From positions 1 to 64,000 of the forward strand of contig NZ_MUNV01000016.1 of the NCBI RefSeq assembly GCF_002001125.1: a DNA stretch of 64,000 bases, in the 5' to 3' direction. Made by a program: the position numbers and the translations under genes. This stretch comes from Rhodanobacter sp. B04 (GTDB lineage Bacteria; Pseudomonadota; Gammaproteobacteria; Xanthomonadales; Rhodanobacteraceae). The notes under the pieces were generated by a model. It worked only from the letters and a program-made list of their open reading frames with translations, was not told the origin of the DNA and searched no databases. The stretch's first letter is position 1. The number at the start of each line of letters is the position of its first letter. Below, one piece after another: positions 25,148-34,360 of the stretch.

Positions 25148-26401
25148 ATGAAAAAACAATGGATGCTGGCACCCCTGGTTGCCGCCGGTGTACTGGGCAG
25201 CTGGATTCTCCTGCATGGCAATAGCAGCCAGGCCCAGAGCGCGCCCGGCGGCCCGCCCCCCGAAGTGACCGTGGCGCAGGCCTTGACCCGCGAGGTCAGC
25301 GACAGCGCCGAATTCACCGGCCGCCTGCAGGCAGTCAACACCGTGCAGGTACAGCCACGCGTCGGCGGCTTCGTGGACTCGGTGCATTTCCAGGAAGGCG
25401 CCCTGGTGCACAAGGGCGACGTGCTGTTCCAGCTCGATCCGCGCCCGTACCAGGCCGAGGTCGACCGGCTCAGCGCGAACCAGGCGCAGGCCAAGGCCGC
25501 CCTGAGCCTGGCCGAAACCAATCAGCGGCGCGCCGCGATGCTGCTGGCCCAGCACGCCGTGGCACAACAGGAAGCCGACAGCCAGGACACCGCCGAACAG
25601 AGCGCGCGTGCGCAACTGGAAGCCAGTACGGCCGCACTGGCCGCAGCGCGCCTGAACCTGGATTTCACCCAGGTGCGTTCGCCGATCGACGGCCGCGTCA
25701 GCAATATCCGCATCACCCCCGGCAACCTGGTCACCAGCAGCGACGTGTTGACCAGCGTGGTCACGGTGAATCCGGTCTACGTCTACTTCGACGTGGACGA
25801 ACAGACCTGGCTCAAGCTCGACCATCTGCGCGCACGCGCCAGCCAAGCCGGCCACGAAGCGCGGATCGAGGCGACGATGGGTCTGGCCGACGAACCCGGC
25901 TATCCGCATGAGGGTCGCCTCGACTTCGTCGACAACCAGCTGCACACCGAGTCGGGCACGATGCGACTGCGCGCGGTGTTCGACAACCGCGACGGCCTGT
26001 ACACGCCCGGCCTGTATGCCCGCGTGCAACTGCAGAGCGGCCAGGCGCGCCCGCGCCTGCTGGTTGACGACCGCGCGATCGGCACCGACCTGGGCAACCA
26101 GTTCGTCTACGTGGTCGACAAGGAGCGCAAGGTGGAATACCGGAAGGTCAGCACCGGCGCGCTGTTCCACGGCCTGCGGATCGTCGACAGCGGTCTCGAC
26201 GCCAGCGACGTGGTGATCGTCAACGGCCTGCAGCACGTGCGCCCCGGCGCCGAGGTCAACCCGCAGAAGGTGGCGATGCAGTACCGCCTCGACGCCAGCG
26301 ACAAGGCCTTCGTCGATGCCAACCCGGCCACGCCCACTTTGAACCATGACGCGCAGACCGCGCTGGCCACCACGGCCACCGGCAAGCGCGCGCAGGACTG
26401 A
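25148..26401 (+). CDS. RND efflux periplasmic adaptor subunit
   Basis: A 417-residue membrane-fusion protein joining the RND pump to the outer-membrane channel. It has an N-terminal signal or anchor segment (MLAPLVAAGVLGSWILL), then the lipoyl half-motif VQPRVGGFVDSVHFQEGALV. The alpha-helical hairpin covers about residues 100-170 (QAQAKAALSLAETNQRRAAM). The second lipoyl half is TQVRSPIDGRVSNIRITPGN, and the beta-barrel and membrane-proximal domains follow. There is no lipobox. The ATG at 25148 follows GGGAG. It is the first gene of a four-gene operon and is closest to MexE/AcrA-like adaptors. Confidence 0.92.
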   Translation: MKKQWMLAPLVAAGVLGSWILLHGNSSQAQSAPGGPPPEVTVAQALTREVSDSAEFTGRLQAVNTVQVQPRVGGFVDSVHFQEGALVHKGDVLFQLDPRPYQAEVDRLSANQAQAKAALSLAETNQRRAAMLLAQHAVAQQEADSQDTAEQSARAQLEASTAALAAARLNLDFTQVRSPIDGRVSNIRITPGNLVTSSDVLTSVVTVNPVYVYFDVDEQTWLKLDHLRARASQAGHEARIEATMGLADEPGYPHEGRLDFVDNQLHTESGTMRLRAVFDNRDGLYTPGLYARVQLQSGQARPRLLVDDRAIGTDLGNQFVYVVDKERKVEYRKVSTGALFHGLRIVDSGLDASDVVIVNGLQHVRPGAEVNPQKVAMQYRLDASDKAFVDANPATPTLNHDAQTALATTATGKRAQD

Positions 26402-26411
26402 TGCCCACACC

Positions 26412-29400
26412 ATGAAAAACATTGCCCAGTTTTTCGTCGACCGGCCGATCATGGCCGCCGTGCTGTCGCTGCTGTTCGTGATCACCGGCAGCATCGCGGT
26501 GTTCCAGTTGCCGATCAGCGAATACCCCGAAGTCGTGCCGCCCACCGTGGTGGTGCATGCCAGCTATCCCGGCGCCAATCCCAAGGTGATCGCCGAGACC
26601 GTGGCGACGCCGCTGGAAGAACAGATCAACGGCGCGGAAGGCATGCTGTACACCTCCTCGCAGGCGACCAGCGACGGCGCGCTCACGCTGACTGTGACCT
26701 TCGCGCTCGGCACCGATCTGCAGACCGCCCAGGTCGACGTGCAGAACCGCGTGGCGCAGGCCTTGCCCAAGCTGCCGGAGGAAGTGCAGCGGCTCGGCGT
26801 GACCACCCAGAAGAGTTCGCCCGACCTGACCATGGTGGTGCATCTCACCTCGCCGGATCAGCGCTACGACATGCTGTACCTGTCGAACTACGCGCGGCTG
26901 CACGTGAAGGATGTGCTCGGCCGGCTCGGCGGTGTCGGCGACGTGCAGATCTTCGGCGCCGGCGAATACTCGATGCGCGTGTGGCTGGATCCGCAGAAGC
27001 TGGCCCAGCGCTCGCTCACCACCGGCGACGTGATCAACGCGATCCAGGAACAGAACGTGCAGGTCGCGGCCGGTGCCTTGAATGCACCGCCGGGGCCGAG
27101 CAATTCGGCGTTCCAGCTCAACATCAACACCCGTGGCCGGCTGGTCAGCGAGGACGATTTCCGCAACATCATCGTGCGTACCGATGCCGGTGGCGGCGTC
27201 ATCCATCTGGGCGACGTCGCCCGCGTCGACCTGGGCTCGAACAACTATGCGCTGCGCAGCCTGCTCGACAACAAGCCGGCGGTGGCACTGCCGATCTTCG
27301 CGCGGCCCGGCTCCAATGCGATCCAGATCTCCAACGAAGTACGCGCCACCATGGCGCAACTGAAGAAGGATTTTCCGCAGGGGGTCGACTACAGCATCGT
27401 GTACGACCCCACGGTGTTCGTGCGCGGCTCGATCGAGGCGGTGGCGCATACGCTGCTGGAAGCGATCCTGCTGGTGGTGCTGGTGGTGATCCTGTTCCTG
27501 CAAACCTGGCGCGCCTCGATCATTCCGCTGGTGGCGGTGCCGGTGTCGCTGATCGGCACGTTCGCGGTGATGTACCTGGCCGGCTTCTCGCTCAACGCGC
27601 TGTCGCTGTTCGGACTGGTGCTGGCGATCGGCATCGTGGTCGATGACGCGATCGTGGTGGTGGAGAACGTCGAGCGGCATATCGAGCTTGGGCAATCGCC
27701 GAAGGAGGCCACGCGCAAGGCAATGCACGAAGTCACCGGCCCGATCGTGGCCACGGCGCTGGTGCTGTGCGCCGTGTTCATCCCGACCGCGTTCGTGAGC
27801 GGCCTCACCGGCCAGTTCTATCGCCAGTTCGCGCTGACCATCGCGATCTCGACGATCATCTCGGCATTCAATTCGCTGACCCTGAGCCCGGCGCTGGCCG
27901 CCGTGCTGCTGAAAGGCCACGACGCGCCGAAAGATCGCCTGACGCGTGGGATCGATCGCGCGTTCGGCTGGCTGTTCCGCCCGTTCAACCGTGTCTTCCA
28001 TCGCGGCTCGGAACGTTACGTCGGTGGCGTGAAGCGCATCGTCGGCAAGGGCAAGCTGGCGCTGGTGGTGTATGCCGGCCTGATCGGCCTGACCTGGTTC
28101 GGCTTCTCGCATGTACCGACCGGCTTCGTGCCGGGCCAGGACAAGCAGTACCTGGTGGCATTCGCGCAACTGCCCGACGCCGCTTCGCTCGACCGTTCCG
28201 AGGATGTGATCCGGCGCATGGACGAGATCGCCCTGAAGCAGCCGGGCGTGGAGCACGCCGTGTCCTTCCCCGGCTTGTCGATCAATGGTTTCACCAACTC
28301 GACCAACTCCGGCATCGTGTTCGTCACGCTGAAGCCGTTCGAGGAACGCCGCAGCGCGGAGCTGTCGGCCGGTGCGATTGCCGGTGCGCTGAACCAGAAA
28401 TTCGCCGCGATCCAGGATGCGTATATCGCGGTGTTCCCGCCGCCGCCGGTGATGGGGCTGGGCACGATCGGCGGCTTCCGCCTGCAGATCGAGGACCGCA
28501 GCGACCGTGGTTTCGACGAGCTGTACAAGCAGACCCAGGGCCTGATCGCGGCGAGCCAGAAAGTGCCGGCACTGGCCGGGCTGTTCTCCAGCTTCCAGGT
28601 CAGCGTGCCGCAGGTCGATGCCGACGTGGATCGCGAGAAGGCCAAGGCCGAGGGCGTGAACCTGGCCGACGTGTACCAGACCATGCAGGCCTATATGGGC
28701 TCGCTCTACGTCAACGACTTCAACCGCTTCGGCCGCACCTACCAGGTCAATGTCTCGGCCGACCCGGCGTTCCGCCATTCGGCGCAGGACATCCTGCAGC
28801 TGAAGACGCGCAACGCGCAGGGCCAGATGGTGCCGCTGGGTTCGTTCGTCACCGTGCAGCAGGGCGCCGGTCCGGATCGCGTGCAGCATTACAACGGCTA
28901 TCCCACCGCCGAGATCAATGGCGGACCCGCGCCCGGCTTCAGTTCCGGCCAGGCGCAGGCGGCGATGGAAAAACTGGCGAAGGACAACCTGCCGGATGGC
29001 ATGAGCTTCGAATGGACCGAGCTGACCTACCAGCAGATCCTCGCCGGCAACACCGCGATCCTGGTGTTCCCGTTGTGCGTGCTGCTGGTGTTCCTGGTGC
29101 TGTCGTCGCTGTACGAAAGCTGGTCGCTGCCGCTGGCGGTGATCCTGATCGTGCCGATGGTGCTGCTGTCCGCGATCGCCGGCGTGTGGCTCTCCGGTGG
29201 CGACAACAACATCTTCACCCAGATCGGCTTGATCGTGCTGGTCGGACTGGCGTGCAAGAACGCGATCCTGATCGTCGAGTTTGCGCGCGAACGCCAGCAC
29301 GAAGGCCTGAGCCGCCATGAAGCGGTGCTGGAGGCGGCCAAGCTGCGCCTGCGCCCGATCCTGATGACCTCGTTCGCCTTCATCATGGGCGTGGTGCCGC

Positions 29401-29603
29401 TGGTCACCTCGCACGGTGCCGGCGCCGAGATGCGGCATGCGATGGGCGTGGCGGTGTTCTCCGGCATGCTCGGCGTGACCATCTTCGGCTTGATCTACAC
29501 GCCGCTGTTCTATGTCGTCATTCGCGCCCTGGTCGAGCGTCGCGAGGCACATGCACGCCAACGCGCTGCTGCGCACGCCCTACCGGCGCTGGAGAACCAC
29601 TGA
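26412..29603 (+). CDS. RND multidrug efflux permease (HAE-1 family)
   Basis: A 1063-residue inner-membrane proton/drug antiporter. It has 12 membrane helices and two large periplasmic loops. Landmarks are the N-terminus FFVDRPIMAAVLSLLFVITG, the loop GAEGMLYTSSQATSDGALT, and the helix 4 proton-relay pair in GLVLAIGIVVDDAIVVVENVE. Further on are FVPGQDKQYLVAFAQLPDAA and GLACKNAILIVEFARER. Length and motifs fit the MexF/BepE branch. The ATG at 26412 was chosen because family proteins begin MKNIAQFFVDRP. The gap to the adaptor is 10 bases, and its stop overlaps the next start (TGATG). Substrates cannot be predicted. Confidence 0.95.
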   Translation: MKNIAQFFVDRPIMAAVLSLLFVITGSIAVFQLPISEYPEVVPPTVVVHASYPGANPKVIAETVATPLEEQINGAEGMLYTSSQATSDGALTLTVTFALGTDLQTAQVDVQNRVAQALPKLPEEVQRLGVTTQKSSPDLTMVVHLTSPDQRYDMLYLSNYARLHVKDVLGRLGGVGDVQIFGAGEYSMRVWLDPQKLAQRSLTTGDVINAIQEQNVQVAAGALNAPPGPSNSAFQLNINTRGRLVSEDDFRNIIVRTDAGGGVIHLGDVARVDLGSNNYALRSLLDNKPAVALPIFARPGSNAIQISNEVRATMAQLKKDFPQGVDYSIVYDPTVFVRGSIEAVAHTLLEAILLVVLVVILFLQTWRASIIPLVAVPVSLIGTFAVMYLAGFSLNALSLFGLVLAIGIVVDDAIVVVENVERHIELGQSPKEATRKAMHEVTGPIVATALVLCAVFIPTAFVSGLTGQFYRQFALTIAISTIISAFNSLTLSPALAAVLLKGHDAPKDRLTRGIDRAFGWLFRPFNRVFHRGSERYVGGVKRIVGKGKLALVVYAGLIGLTWFGFSHVPTGFVPGQDKQYLVAFAQLPDAASLDRSEDVIRRMDEIALKQPGVEHAVSFPGLSINGFTNSTNSGIVFVTLKPFEERRSAELSAGAIAGALNQKFAAIQDAYIAVFPPPPVMGLGTIGGFRLQIEDRSDRGFDELYKQTQGLIAASQKVPALAGLFSSFQVSVPQVDADVDREKAKAEGVNLADVYQTMQAYMGSLYVNDFNRFGRTYQVNVSADPAFRHSAQDILQLKTRNAQGQMVPLGSFVTVQQGAGPDRVQHYNGYPTAEINGGPAPGFSSGQAQAAMEKLAKDNLPDGMSFEWTELTYQQILAGNTAILVFPLCVLLVFLVLSSLYESWSLPLAVILIVPMVLLSAIAGVWLSGGDNNIFTQIGLIVLVGLACKNAILIVEFARERQHEGLSRHEAVLEAAKLRLRPILMTSFAFIMGVVPLVTSHGAGAEMRHAMGVAVFSGMLGVTIFGLIYTPLFYVVIRALVERREAHARQRAAAHALPALENH

Positions 29604-31171
29604 TGAAAACCCCCATGCACAACACGATGCCGGTGCCTTTTGCTCGTCATTCCTGCGAAAGCAGGAATCCAGCGACTGTCATCGGTGAGGGCCGAAGGCG
29701 CTGGATCCCGGCCTTCGCCGGGATGACGGCGATAGTGCGAGGTACGTTGTTGCTTGCCGCTCTGGTGCTGGCCGGCTGCGCCAGCGTCGGCCCGAACTAT
29801 CACGAAGTGAAACCCGCCGCGCCGCAGCTGCAGGGACTCGATGCCACGCAGGAAAGCAATGCGCAGTTCCAGGCCGCGTGGTGGAGGCAGTTCGACGACC
29901 CCACGCTGGATGCGTTGATCCAGCGCGCAGCCGCGAACAACCTGGACCTGCGCATGGCGGTGGCGCGATTGCATGAATCGCGTGCGCTGCTGAGCAGCGC
30001 CAAGTCCGATCAGTTGCCCAGCGTGGACACCGATCTGAATTACACGCGCAGTCGCGAGCAGCAGCCCGGCTTTACCAGTCAACGCAGCACCGTCACCACC
30101 TATCAGGCCGGTTTCGACGCGTCGTGGGAACTGGACCTGTTCGGTGGCGTGCGGCGCTCGGTCGAAGCCTCGCGCGCCGATCTCGGCGCCAGCGAGGCCG
30201 CATTGCACGATGCCCAGGTCAGCCTGCTCGCCGAAGTGGCGCGCAACTATTTCGAATTGCGCGGCAGCCAGCTGCGGCTGGACATCGCCCAGCGCGACAT
30301 CGACAACCAGCAGCAAACCGTGCACCTCACCGAAGTGCGCAATCAACTCGGCTCCGGTTCAGAGCAGGATGTCGCCAGCGCCAAGGCGCGGCTGAGCGCG
30401 GTGCAGGCGCAACTGCCGGTACTGCAGACGCAAGTCAGCGCCAGCGAATTCCGCGTTGCCGTGCTGCTGGGCGAACGACCGGGCGAACTCGACATCGACG
30501 TCTCGCCGAAGAGCTTCACCCCGATCGCGATCAATCTGCCGATCGGCGACGCCGGCGATGTGCTGGCGCGCCGACCCGATGTGCACGTCGCCGAGCGCGA
30601 GTACGCCGCCGCCACCGCGCGGATCGGCGTGGCCAAGGCGGATTTCTTCCCGCACATCACGCTGGGCGGCTTCCTCGGCTTCCTGGCCGGGCGCAGCAAC
30701 GATTTCGGCAGTCCGTCGACCCGCGCGTGGTCGCTGGCGCCGAGCATCAGCTGGCCCGGCCTGAACGTGCAGCGCGTGCGCGCCAACCTGCATGCCAGTG
30801 AAGCACGCGCCGATGCGGCACAGGCGAATTACCAGCAGACCGTGCTGCTGGCGATCGAGGATATCGACAACGCCGTCACCGGCTTCAACCAGCAGCGCGT
30901 GCGCGTCGATCACCTGATCGAACAGAGCACGCAGAGCAAGCGCGCCGCAGATCTTGCAAGGGTGCGTTACCAGGAAGGCGCCACCAGCTTCCTCGAACTG
31001 CTCGATGCCGAACGCACCCAGCTGTCGGCGGAGGACGATCTGGCCCAGGCCGAGGCGTCGATCAACACCCGCGCCGTGGCGCTGTACAAGGCACTCGGCG
31101 GCGGCTGGCAGGCTTGCGGCGACGAGCATTGCAGCGCCGTCGCCAAGGCTGATCCCAGCGTCGCGCCATGA
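29603..31171 (+). CDS. RND efflux outer-membrane lipoprotein channel with a repeat inserted in its leader
   Basis: A 522-residue NodT/OprM-type outer-membrane factor. The core has CASVGPNYHEVKPAAPQ, ASWELDLFGGVRRSVEASRA and repeated OEP domains, ending in a YQEGATSFLELLDAERTQL segment. The lipobox is LVLAGC with Cys at residue 59, so 58 residues precede the lipidation site instead of about 20-30. Residues 15-42 are encoded by an 84-base palindromic repeat (29645-29728). Removing them leaves a normal leader. The ATG at 29603 has GGAG and is coupled to the pump stop. An ATG inside the repeat (29723) would give a conventional 18-residue signal but lacks a good ribosome site. The channel completes the tripartite pump. 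Confidence 0.9.
   Translation: MKTPMHNTMPVPFARHSCESRNPATVIGEGRRRWIPAFAGMTAIVRGTLLLAALVLAGCASVGPNYHEVKPAAPQLQGLDATQESNAQFQAAWWRQFDDPTLDALIQRAAANNLDLRMAVARLHESRALLSSAKSDQLPSVDTDLNYTRSREQQPGFTSQRSTVTTYQAGFDASWELDLFGGVRRSVEASRADLGASEAALHDAQVSLLAEVARNYFELRGSQLRLDIAQRDIDNQQQTVHLTEVRNQLGSGSEQDVASAKARLSAVQAQLPVLQTQVSASEFRVAVLLGERPGELDIDVSPKSFTPIAINLPIGDAGDVLARRPDVHVAEREYAAATARIGVAKADFFPHITLGGFLGFLAGRSNDFGSPSTRAWSLAPSISWPGLNVQRVRANLHASEARADAAQANYQQTVLLAIEDIDNAVTGFNQQRVRVDHLIEQSTQSKRAADLARVRYQEGATSFLELLDAERTQLSAEDDLAQAEASINTRAVALYKALGGGWQACGDEHCSAVAKADPSVAP
29645..29728. repeat. GTCATTCC-type palindromic element inserted in frame within a coding sequence
   Basis: The left arm CGTCATTCCTGCGAAAGCAG continues to GAATCCAG; the right arm begins CTGGATCCCGGCCTTCGCCG and ends GGATGACG. 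The whole element is 84 bases, exactly 28 codons. It encodes HSCESRNP and WIPAFAGMT, the usual translation of this repeat class. Confidence 0.85.
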
Positions 31172-31902
31172 ACAGCCGGATGGCCAAACGCGCGCCGATG
31201 GCGACGCCGGTCTATCGCGTGGCGCTGGTCAGCGGCGCCAATCGCGGCATCGGTTTCGAGGTGACGCGCCAACTCAGCGAACGCGGCATGACCGTGCTGC
31301 TGGGTGCACGCGACCTCGACAAGGGGCTGCATGCGGCGCGCAAGCTGGCCGGTGCGGCGGGCGAGGTGATCGCGGTGCAGCTCGACGTCACCCGCCAGGA
31401 CGAGGTCGATGCCCTCGCACGCTGGATCGGGGTCACCTACGGACGGCTCGACGTACTGGTCAACAACGCCGGTGGCCACTACGACCATGACGCCGAAGCG
31501 AGCACGCCCGACCTCGCCTCGGTGCGCGATGCACTGGACACCAACCTGTTCGGCGCCTGGCGTTTGTCCAGCGCGATGCTGCCGCTGATGCGCAAGCACG
31601 GCTACGGTCGCATCGTGAATATCTCCAGTGGTTGCGCCACCGCATCGGGAGGCAGCAACTGCGTGGCCTACCGAACCTCCAAGGCCGCACTCAACGCGTA
31701 TACGCGGACGCTGGCGTCGGAACTTGAAGGCAGCGGCATCGCCGTCAACGCCGTGTGTCCGGGCTGGGTCGCGACCGAACTCGGCGGCCCCGGTGGGCGC
31801 CCGGTGGATCGTGGCGCGGCCGGTATCGTGTGGGCGGCCAGCCTGCCCGTGCCGGCACCGACCGGGCGCTTCTTCCGCGATGGCGAAATCATTCCCTGGT
31901 GA
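31168..31902 (+). CDS. short-chain dehydrogenase/reductase in the efflux operon
   Basis: A 244-residue classical SDR with the cofactor motif SGANRGIG, the NNAG motif (DVLVNNAGGHYD), the catalytic Ser in NISSG, and the Tyr-Lys pair YRTSKAALNAY. The Arg after the cofactor Gly cluster (LGARDLDKG) suggests NADPH. The start overlaps the channel stop (ATGA), so it belongs to the pump operon. It may modify a pump substrate or detoxify an aldehyde or quinone, as auxiliary oxidoreductases beside MexEF-OprN do. That role is inference. Two later in-frame ATGs (31180, 31198) are possible starts. Confidence 0.88.
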   Translation: MNSRMAKRAPMATPVYRVALVSGANRGIGFEVTRQLSERGMTVLLGARDLDKGLHAARKLAGAAGEVIAVQLDVTRQDEVDALARWIGVTYGRLDVLVNNAGGHYDHDAEASTPDLASVRDALDTNLFGAWRLSSAMLPLMRKHGYGRIVNISSGCATASGGSNCVAYRTSKAALNAYTRTLASELEGSGIAVNAVCPGWVATELGGPGGRPVDRGAAGIVWAASLPVPAPTGRFFRDGEIIPW

Positions 31903-31931
31903 ACGAGCCGTAACGGATAGGCCGCCGTGAA

Positions 31932-33119
31932 TCAGCGCTGCACCATGACCGCGAACCAGTGCCAACTGCGCACGCGTTCGGCGATCAGCTTGGTGCAAGT
32001 CAGCATCGGCACCGCCAGCAGCGCGCCGGGGATACCCCACAGCCAGCCCCATACCAGCAGCCACAACAGGATCGCGATCGGACTCAGGCGCATGCTGTGG
32101 CCCTGGATCATCGGCGTGATCAGGTTGCCTTCCAGCGCCGTGATGCCGGCGAAGGTCAGCACCGGCAGGAACACATGCAGGCTCATTTCGTTCGCATAGA
32201 GCATGCACACCACCGCCAGCACCGAGGTGGTGACGATCGCACCGACGTAGGGAATGAAGTTGGCGAACATCGCCACCGCGCCCCACAGCAGCGGATCGGG
32301 CACCTTGTACAGCCACAGCATGCCGGCGGTGACCGCGCCCAAGCCCACATTGATCAGCAACGCGGTCAACAGGTAGCGCGACACCTCGGTCTGGATGCCG
32401 CGCACGATCACTACCGCATGCCGCTTGTAGCCAAAGCCCGGGGTGATCTCCACCAGCCGGCGCAACATGGTGTCGCCATAGACCAGGAAGAAGAACACCA
32501 GCAGCACCACGCTGAGTATCGCGGCCAACACCTTGGGCGTGGTGGAGACCACGTCCCAGGCGCTGATCGTCATCGGCGGAGCCGGCGTGGCCGGCGTGCG
32601 AAGGGTGCTGGTGGCGCCATTGACCAGGGTCTGGGTGGCGCGGTTCGCCGCCTCCAGCGGCTGGGTGAGGTGCTTAAGCTTCGGCACGAAGCTCTTGATC
32701 GCCTGCGGCGCGCCATGGAACCAGCCGACCGCCGGTTGCGCCAGCAGGCCGACCCCGCTGCCGATGCCGACGATCAGGCCGACCATCAGCACGCTGGCGG
32801 TCAGCCAGCGCGGCAGGTGGATGCGTGTGCCGGCGGCGACCAGCGGATTCAGCGCCAGCCCGAGGAAGGCAGCCAGCACCAGCGGAATCAGCAGTGCCTT
32901 GGTCAGCGTGATGGTGTACATCAACGCCAGGAACAGCAGCATGCCCAACAGCCCGCGGATCGCCCGCAGATGGCGACGGACGCCGCGCGCCGCCTGCAGT
33001 TCACGGGCCAGCTGCCGCACCGGGAAGTCCGGCGCGATCGGATCACCCAGGCCCGCCAGCGAAATATCCTCGCCTGCAGGTTCATCCAGCGGTGAAGGCA
33101 GCTGTTCGGGCTCACTCAT
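31932..33119 (-). CDS. AI-2E family transporter (PerM-like permease)
   Basis: A 395-residue inner-membrane protein of the PF01594 family. A polar N-terminus of about 55 residues is followed by paired helices (ALMYTITLTKALLIPLVLAAF, WLTASVLMVGLIVGIGSG), a periplasmic domain, and the family block AILSVVLLVFFFLVYGD. The C-terminal boxes are NFIPYVGAIVTTSVLAV and GHSMRLSPIAILLWLLVWG. Family members export AI-2 or act as sodium/proton antiporters, so the substrate is open. Its start overlaps the stop of the small upstream gene (ATGA), making it the last gene of a run of envelope genes on this strand. It is convergent with the SDR gene (29 bases apart). Confidence 0.88.
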   Translation of the reverse strand: MSEPEQLPSPLDEPAGEDISLAGLGDPIAPDFPVRQLARELQAARGVRRHLRAIRGLLGMLLFLALMYTITLTKALLIPLVLAAFLGLALNPLVAAGTRIHLPRWLTASVLMVGLIVGIGSGVGLLAQPAVGWFHGAPQAIKSFVPKLKHLTQPLEAANRATQTLVNGATSTLRTPATPAPPMTISAWDVVSTTPKVLAAILSVVLLVFFFLVYGDTMLRRLVEITPGFGYKRHAVVIVRGIQTEVSRYLLTALLINVGLGAVTAGMLWLYKVPDPLLWGAVAMFANFIPYVGAIVTTSVLAVVCMLYANEMSLHVFLPVLTFAGITALEGNLITPMIQGHSMRLSPIAILLWLLVWGWLWGIPGALLAVPMLTCTKLIAERVRSWHWFAVMVQR

Positions 33120-33448
33120 GAAGACTCGCCGCCATCAGCATTCTGCTCGGCACGGGGGCCAGCCACCTCGAATCCGGCGGTGCCAAGTTCGGCAATCAGA
33201 CGCGTGCCGTATGCCACCGCTTCGGCCAGCCCGCCACCGAGCAAGGAACCCAGCCCCGGCACACGCAACGGGTGCACGTCGAGGCTGCCCAGCGCGAAGC
33301 CGGCAGCGGCCGCGACGCCCACCGTCGTCAACGGGTGCCGGTGGCCCCGCATCAGCAACGCCGCGGCGGGCGTGCTCAAGTCCTGCCGCGCCGCACCCAT
33401 GCGCAGCTGTGCCTCGCGCACCCTGGCCACCTGATCGAAGACGCTCAT
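33116..33448 (-). CDS. hypothetical protein in envelope-stress gene cluster
   Basis: A 110-residue protein of unknown function. It has an N-terminal amphipathic stretch (FDQVARVREAQLRMGAARQD), a Gly/Ala-rich hydrophobic segment at about 40-56 (LTTVGVAAAAGFALGSL) and a second at about 68-80. Both ends overlap neighbours by ATGA, so it is translated with the holin-like protein before it and the permease after it. Similar small DUF-type proteins follow DUF1469/DUF883 genes in related bacteria, which suggests a membrane role. I do not recognise a named family. Confidence 0.7.
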   Translation of the reverse strand: MSVFDQVARVREAQLRMGAARQDLSTPAAALLMRGHRHPLTTVGVAAAAGFALGSLDVHPLRVPGLGSLLGGGLAEAVAYGTRLIAELGTAGFEVAGPRAEQNADGGESS

Positions 33449-33924
33449 GGCTGATCCTCCCTCCCGTCACCCTGCGTGGCCCCGGTCCTGATCCCGCTCT
33501 CGGCCTTCTGCACCGTGTCGCGCATCATCGCACTCCATTCGTGGCGGGTGGCAGGCAGGCTCATCCAGTGCATGCAGCGACGGAACAACATGATCGAACC
33601 CAACAGGAAAAGGACCTGCAGCACCGCCAATACCAGCAGGGCCCAGATCCACGAACCGAACCAGGTCGCCAGCACGACGCCGAGCAGGCCCAGCACGGTC
33701 AGGCCCAGGCCGACGCCAGCCACCGTGGCAGCCAGCCCGGCCAGCAGCATCCACGATACCGCGCTGCGCGCCAGCCCCAGTTCCGCCGCCAGCAGATGCA
33801 GCTGCGCGCCGAACAGGCGCTTGACCGCGCGACCGAGCTGACCGATCTCGGCCAACAGCCCAGACGACGACGGCGCCGGATCCGGCGCCGCCGCTTCGCG
33901 GGGTGATTCACCCTCGTTGTGCAT
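33445..33924 (-). CDS. phage holin family / DUF1469-type membrane protein
   Basis: A 159-residue protein with a Pro/Ser-rich N-terminus and an amphipathic helix (LLAEIGQLGRAVKRLFGAQL). Two long hydrophobic helices follow (SWMLLAGLAATVAGVGLGLT and WIWALLVLAVLQVLFLLGSI), then a polar tail. This is the YqjE/Holin-X layout. Such genes accompany DUF883/ElaB-type genes in the chromosome and are not phage lysis genes. The start at 33924 was taken over an upstream in-frame ATG because the extra residues run into the DUF883 gene. It overlaps the next gene by ATGA. Confidence 0.8.
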   Translation of the reverse strand: MHNEGESPREAAAPDPAPSSSGLLAEIGQLGRAVKRLFGAQLHLLAAELGLARSAVSWMLLAGLAATVAGVGLGLTVLGLLGVVLATWFGSWIWALLVLAVLQVLFLLGSIMLFRRCMHWMSLPATRHEWSAMMRDTVQKAESGIRTGATQGDGREDQP

Positions 33925-33947
33925 TCCCTGTCCCGCTGATGCGCGGC

Positions 33948-34307
33948 TCAACGCCGCAGGATGCGACCGAGCAGCCAACCCGCGCCGAGGGCGATGGCGA
34001 CGGCCTGCACCGGCTTCTCGCGCACATAGTCGCGTGCCTGCTCCAGCCACGCATCGGCGCGATCCAGCGTCTCGTCATACACCTCGCGGCCACGCTCGCT
34101 GACGTGCGCCGCCTTGTCGCTGGCGCGATGGGCGGCCTCGGCAGCCTTGTCGGTGGCGCGATGCAGGCCTTCCTCGACGTGATCGGCCGCGCGCTCCACC
34201 GCTTCCTTGGTGCTGCTCACCGCGCTGGTCGTGGCCTGCTTGATCCGCTCGGCACGCTCGTCGATGCGGCTGCCGGTCGGTTCGGGGTTCTGTACCTGCT
34301 TGTTCAT
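33948..34307 (-). CDS. DUF883 family protein (ElaB/YqjD-like)
   Basis: A 119-residue protein with a long charged helix rich in Ala/Glu/Lys (AVERAADHVEEGLHRATDKA, residues 38-57) and a C-terminal hydrophobic anchor AVAIALGAGWLLGRILRR. ElaB/YqjD proteins are tail-anchored inner-membrane proteins that bind stationary-phase ribosomes. It lies 23 bases upstream of the holin-family gene, as yqjD precedes yqjE in E. coli, so the pair is a conserved stress module. A ribosome site GGAGCAAG precedes the ATG. Confidence 0.85.
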   Translation of the reverse strand: MNKQVQNPEPTGSRIDERAERIKQATTSAVSSTKEAVERAADHVEEGLHRATDKAAEAAHRASDKAAHVSERGREVYDETLDRADAWLEQARDYVREKPVQAVAIALGAGWLLGRILRR

Positions 34308-34360
34308 GACTTGCTCCTGAGAAGCTCAGTATGGCGAAACATATTGCAACGGACGGCCAT

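Noticed and set aside
26256-29576. An 1106-codon open frame antisense to the RND pump gene
   Set aside because: It mirrors the pump codon by codon in a GC-rich gene, has His/Gln/Arg-rich composition, and no ribosome site or family.
33445-33924. The holin-family gene as a sign of a prophage
   Set aside because: It belongs to the chromosomal DUF883/DUF1469 pair with no phage genes around it.
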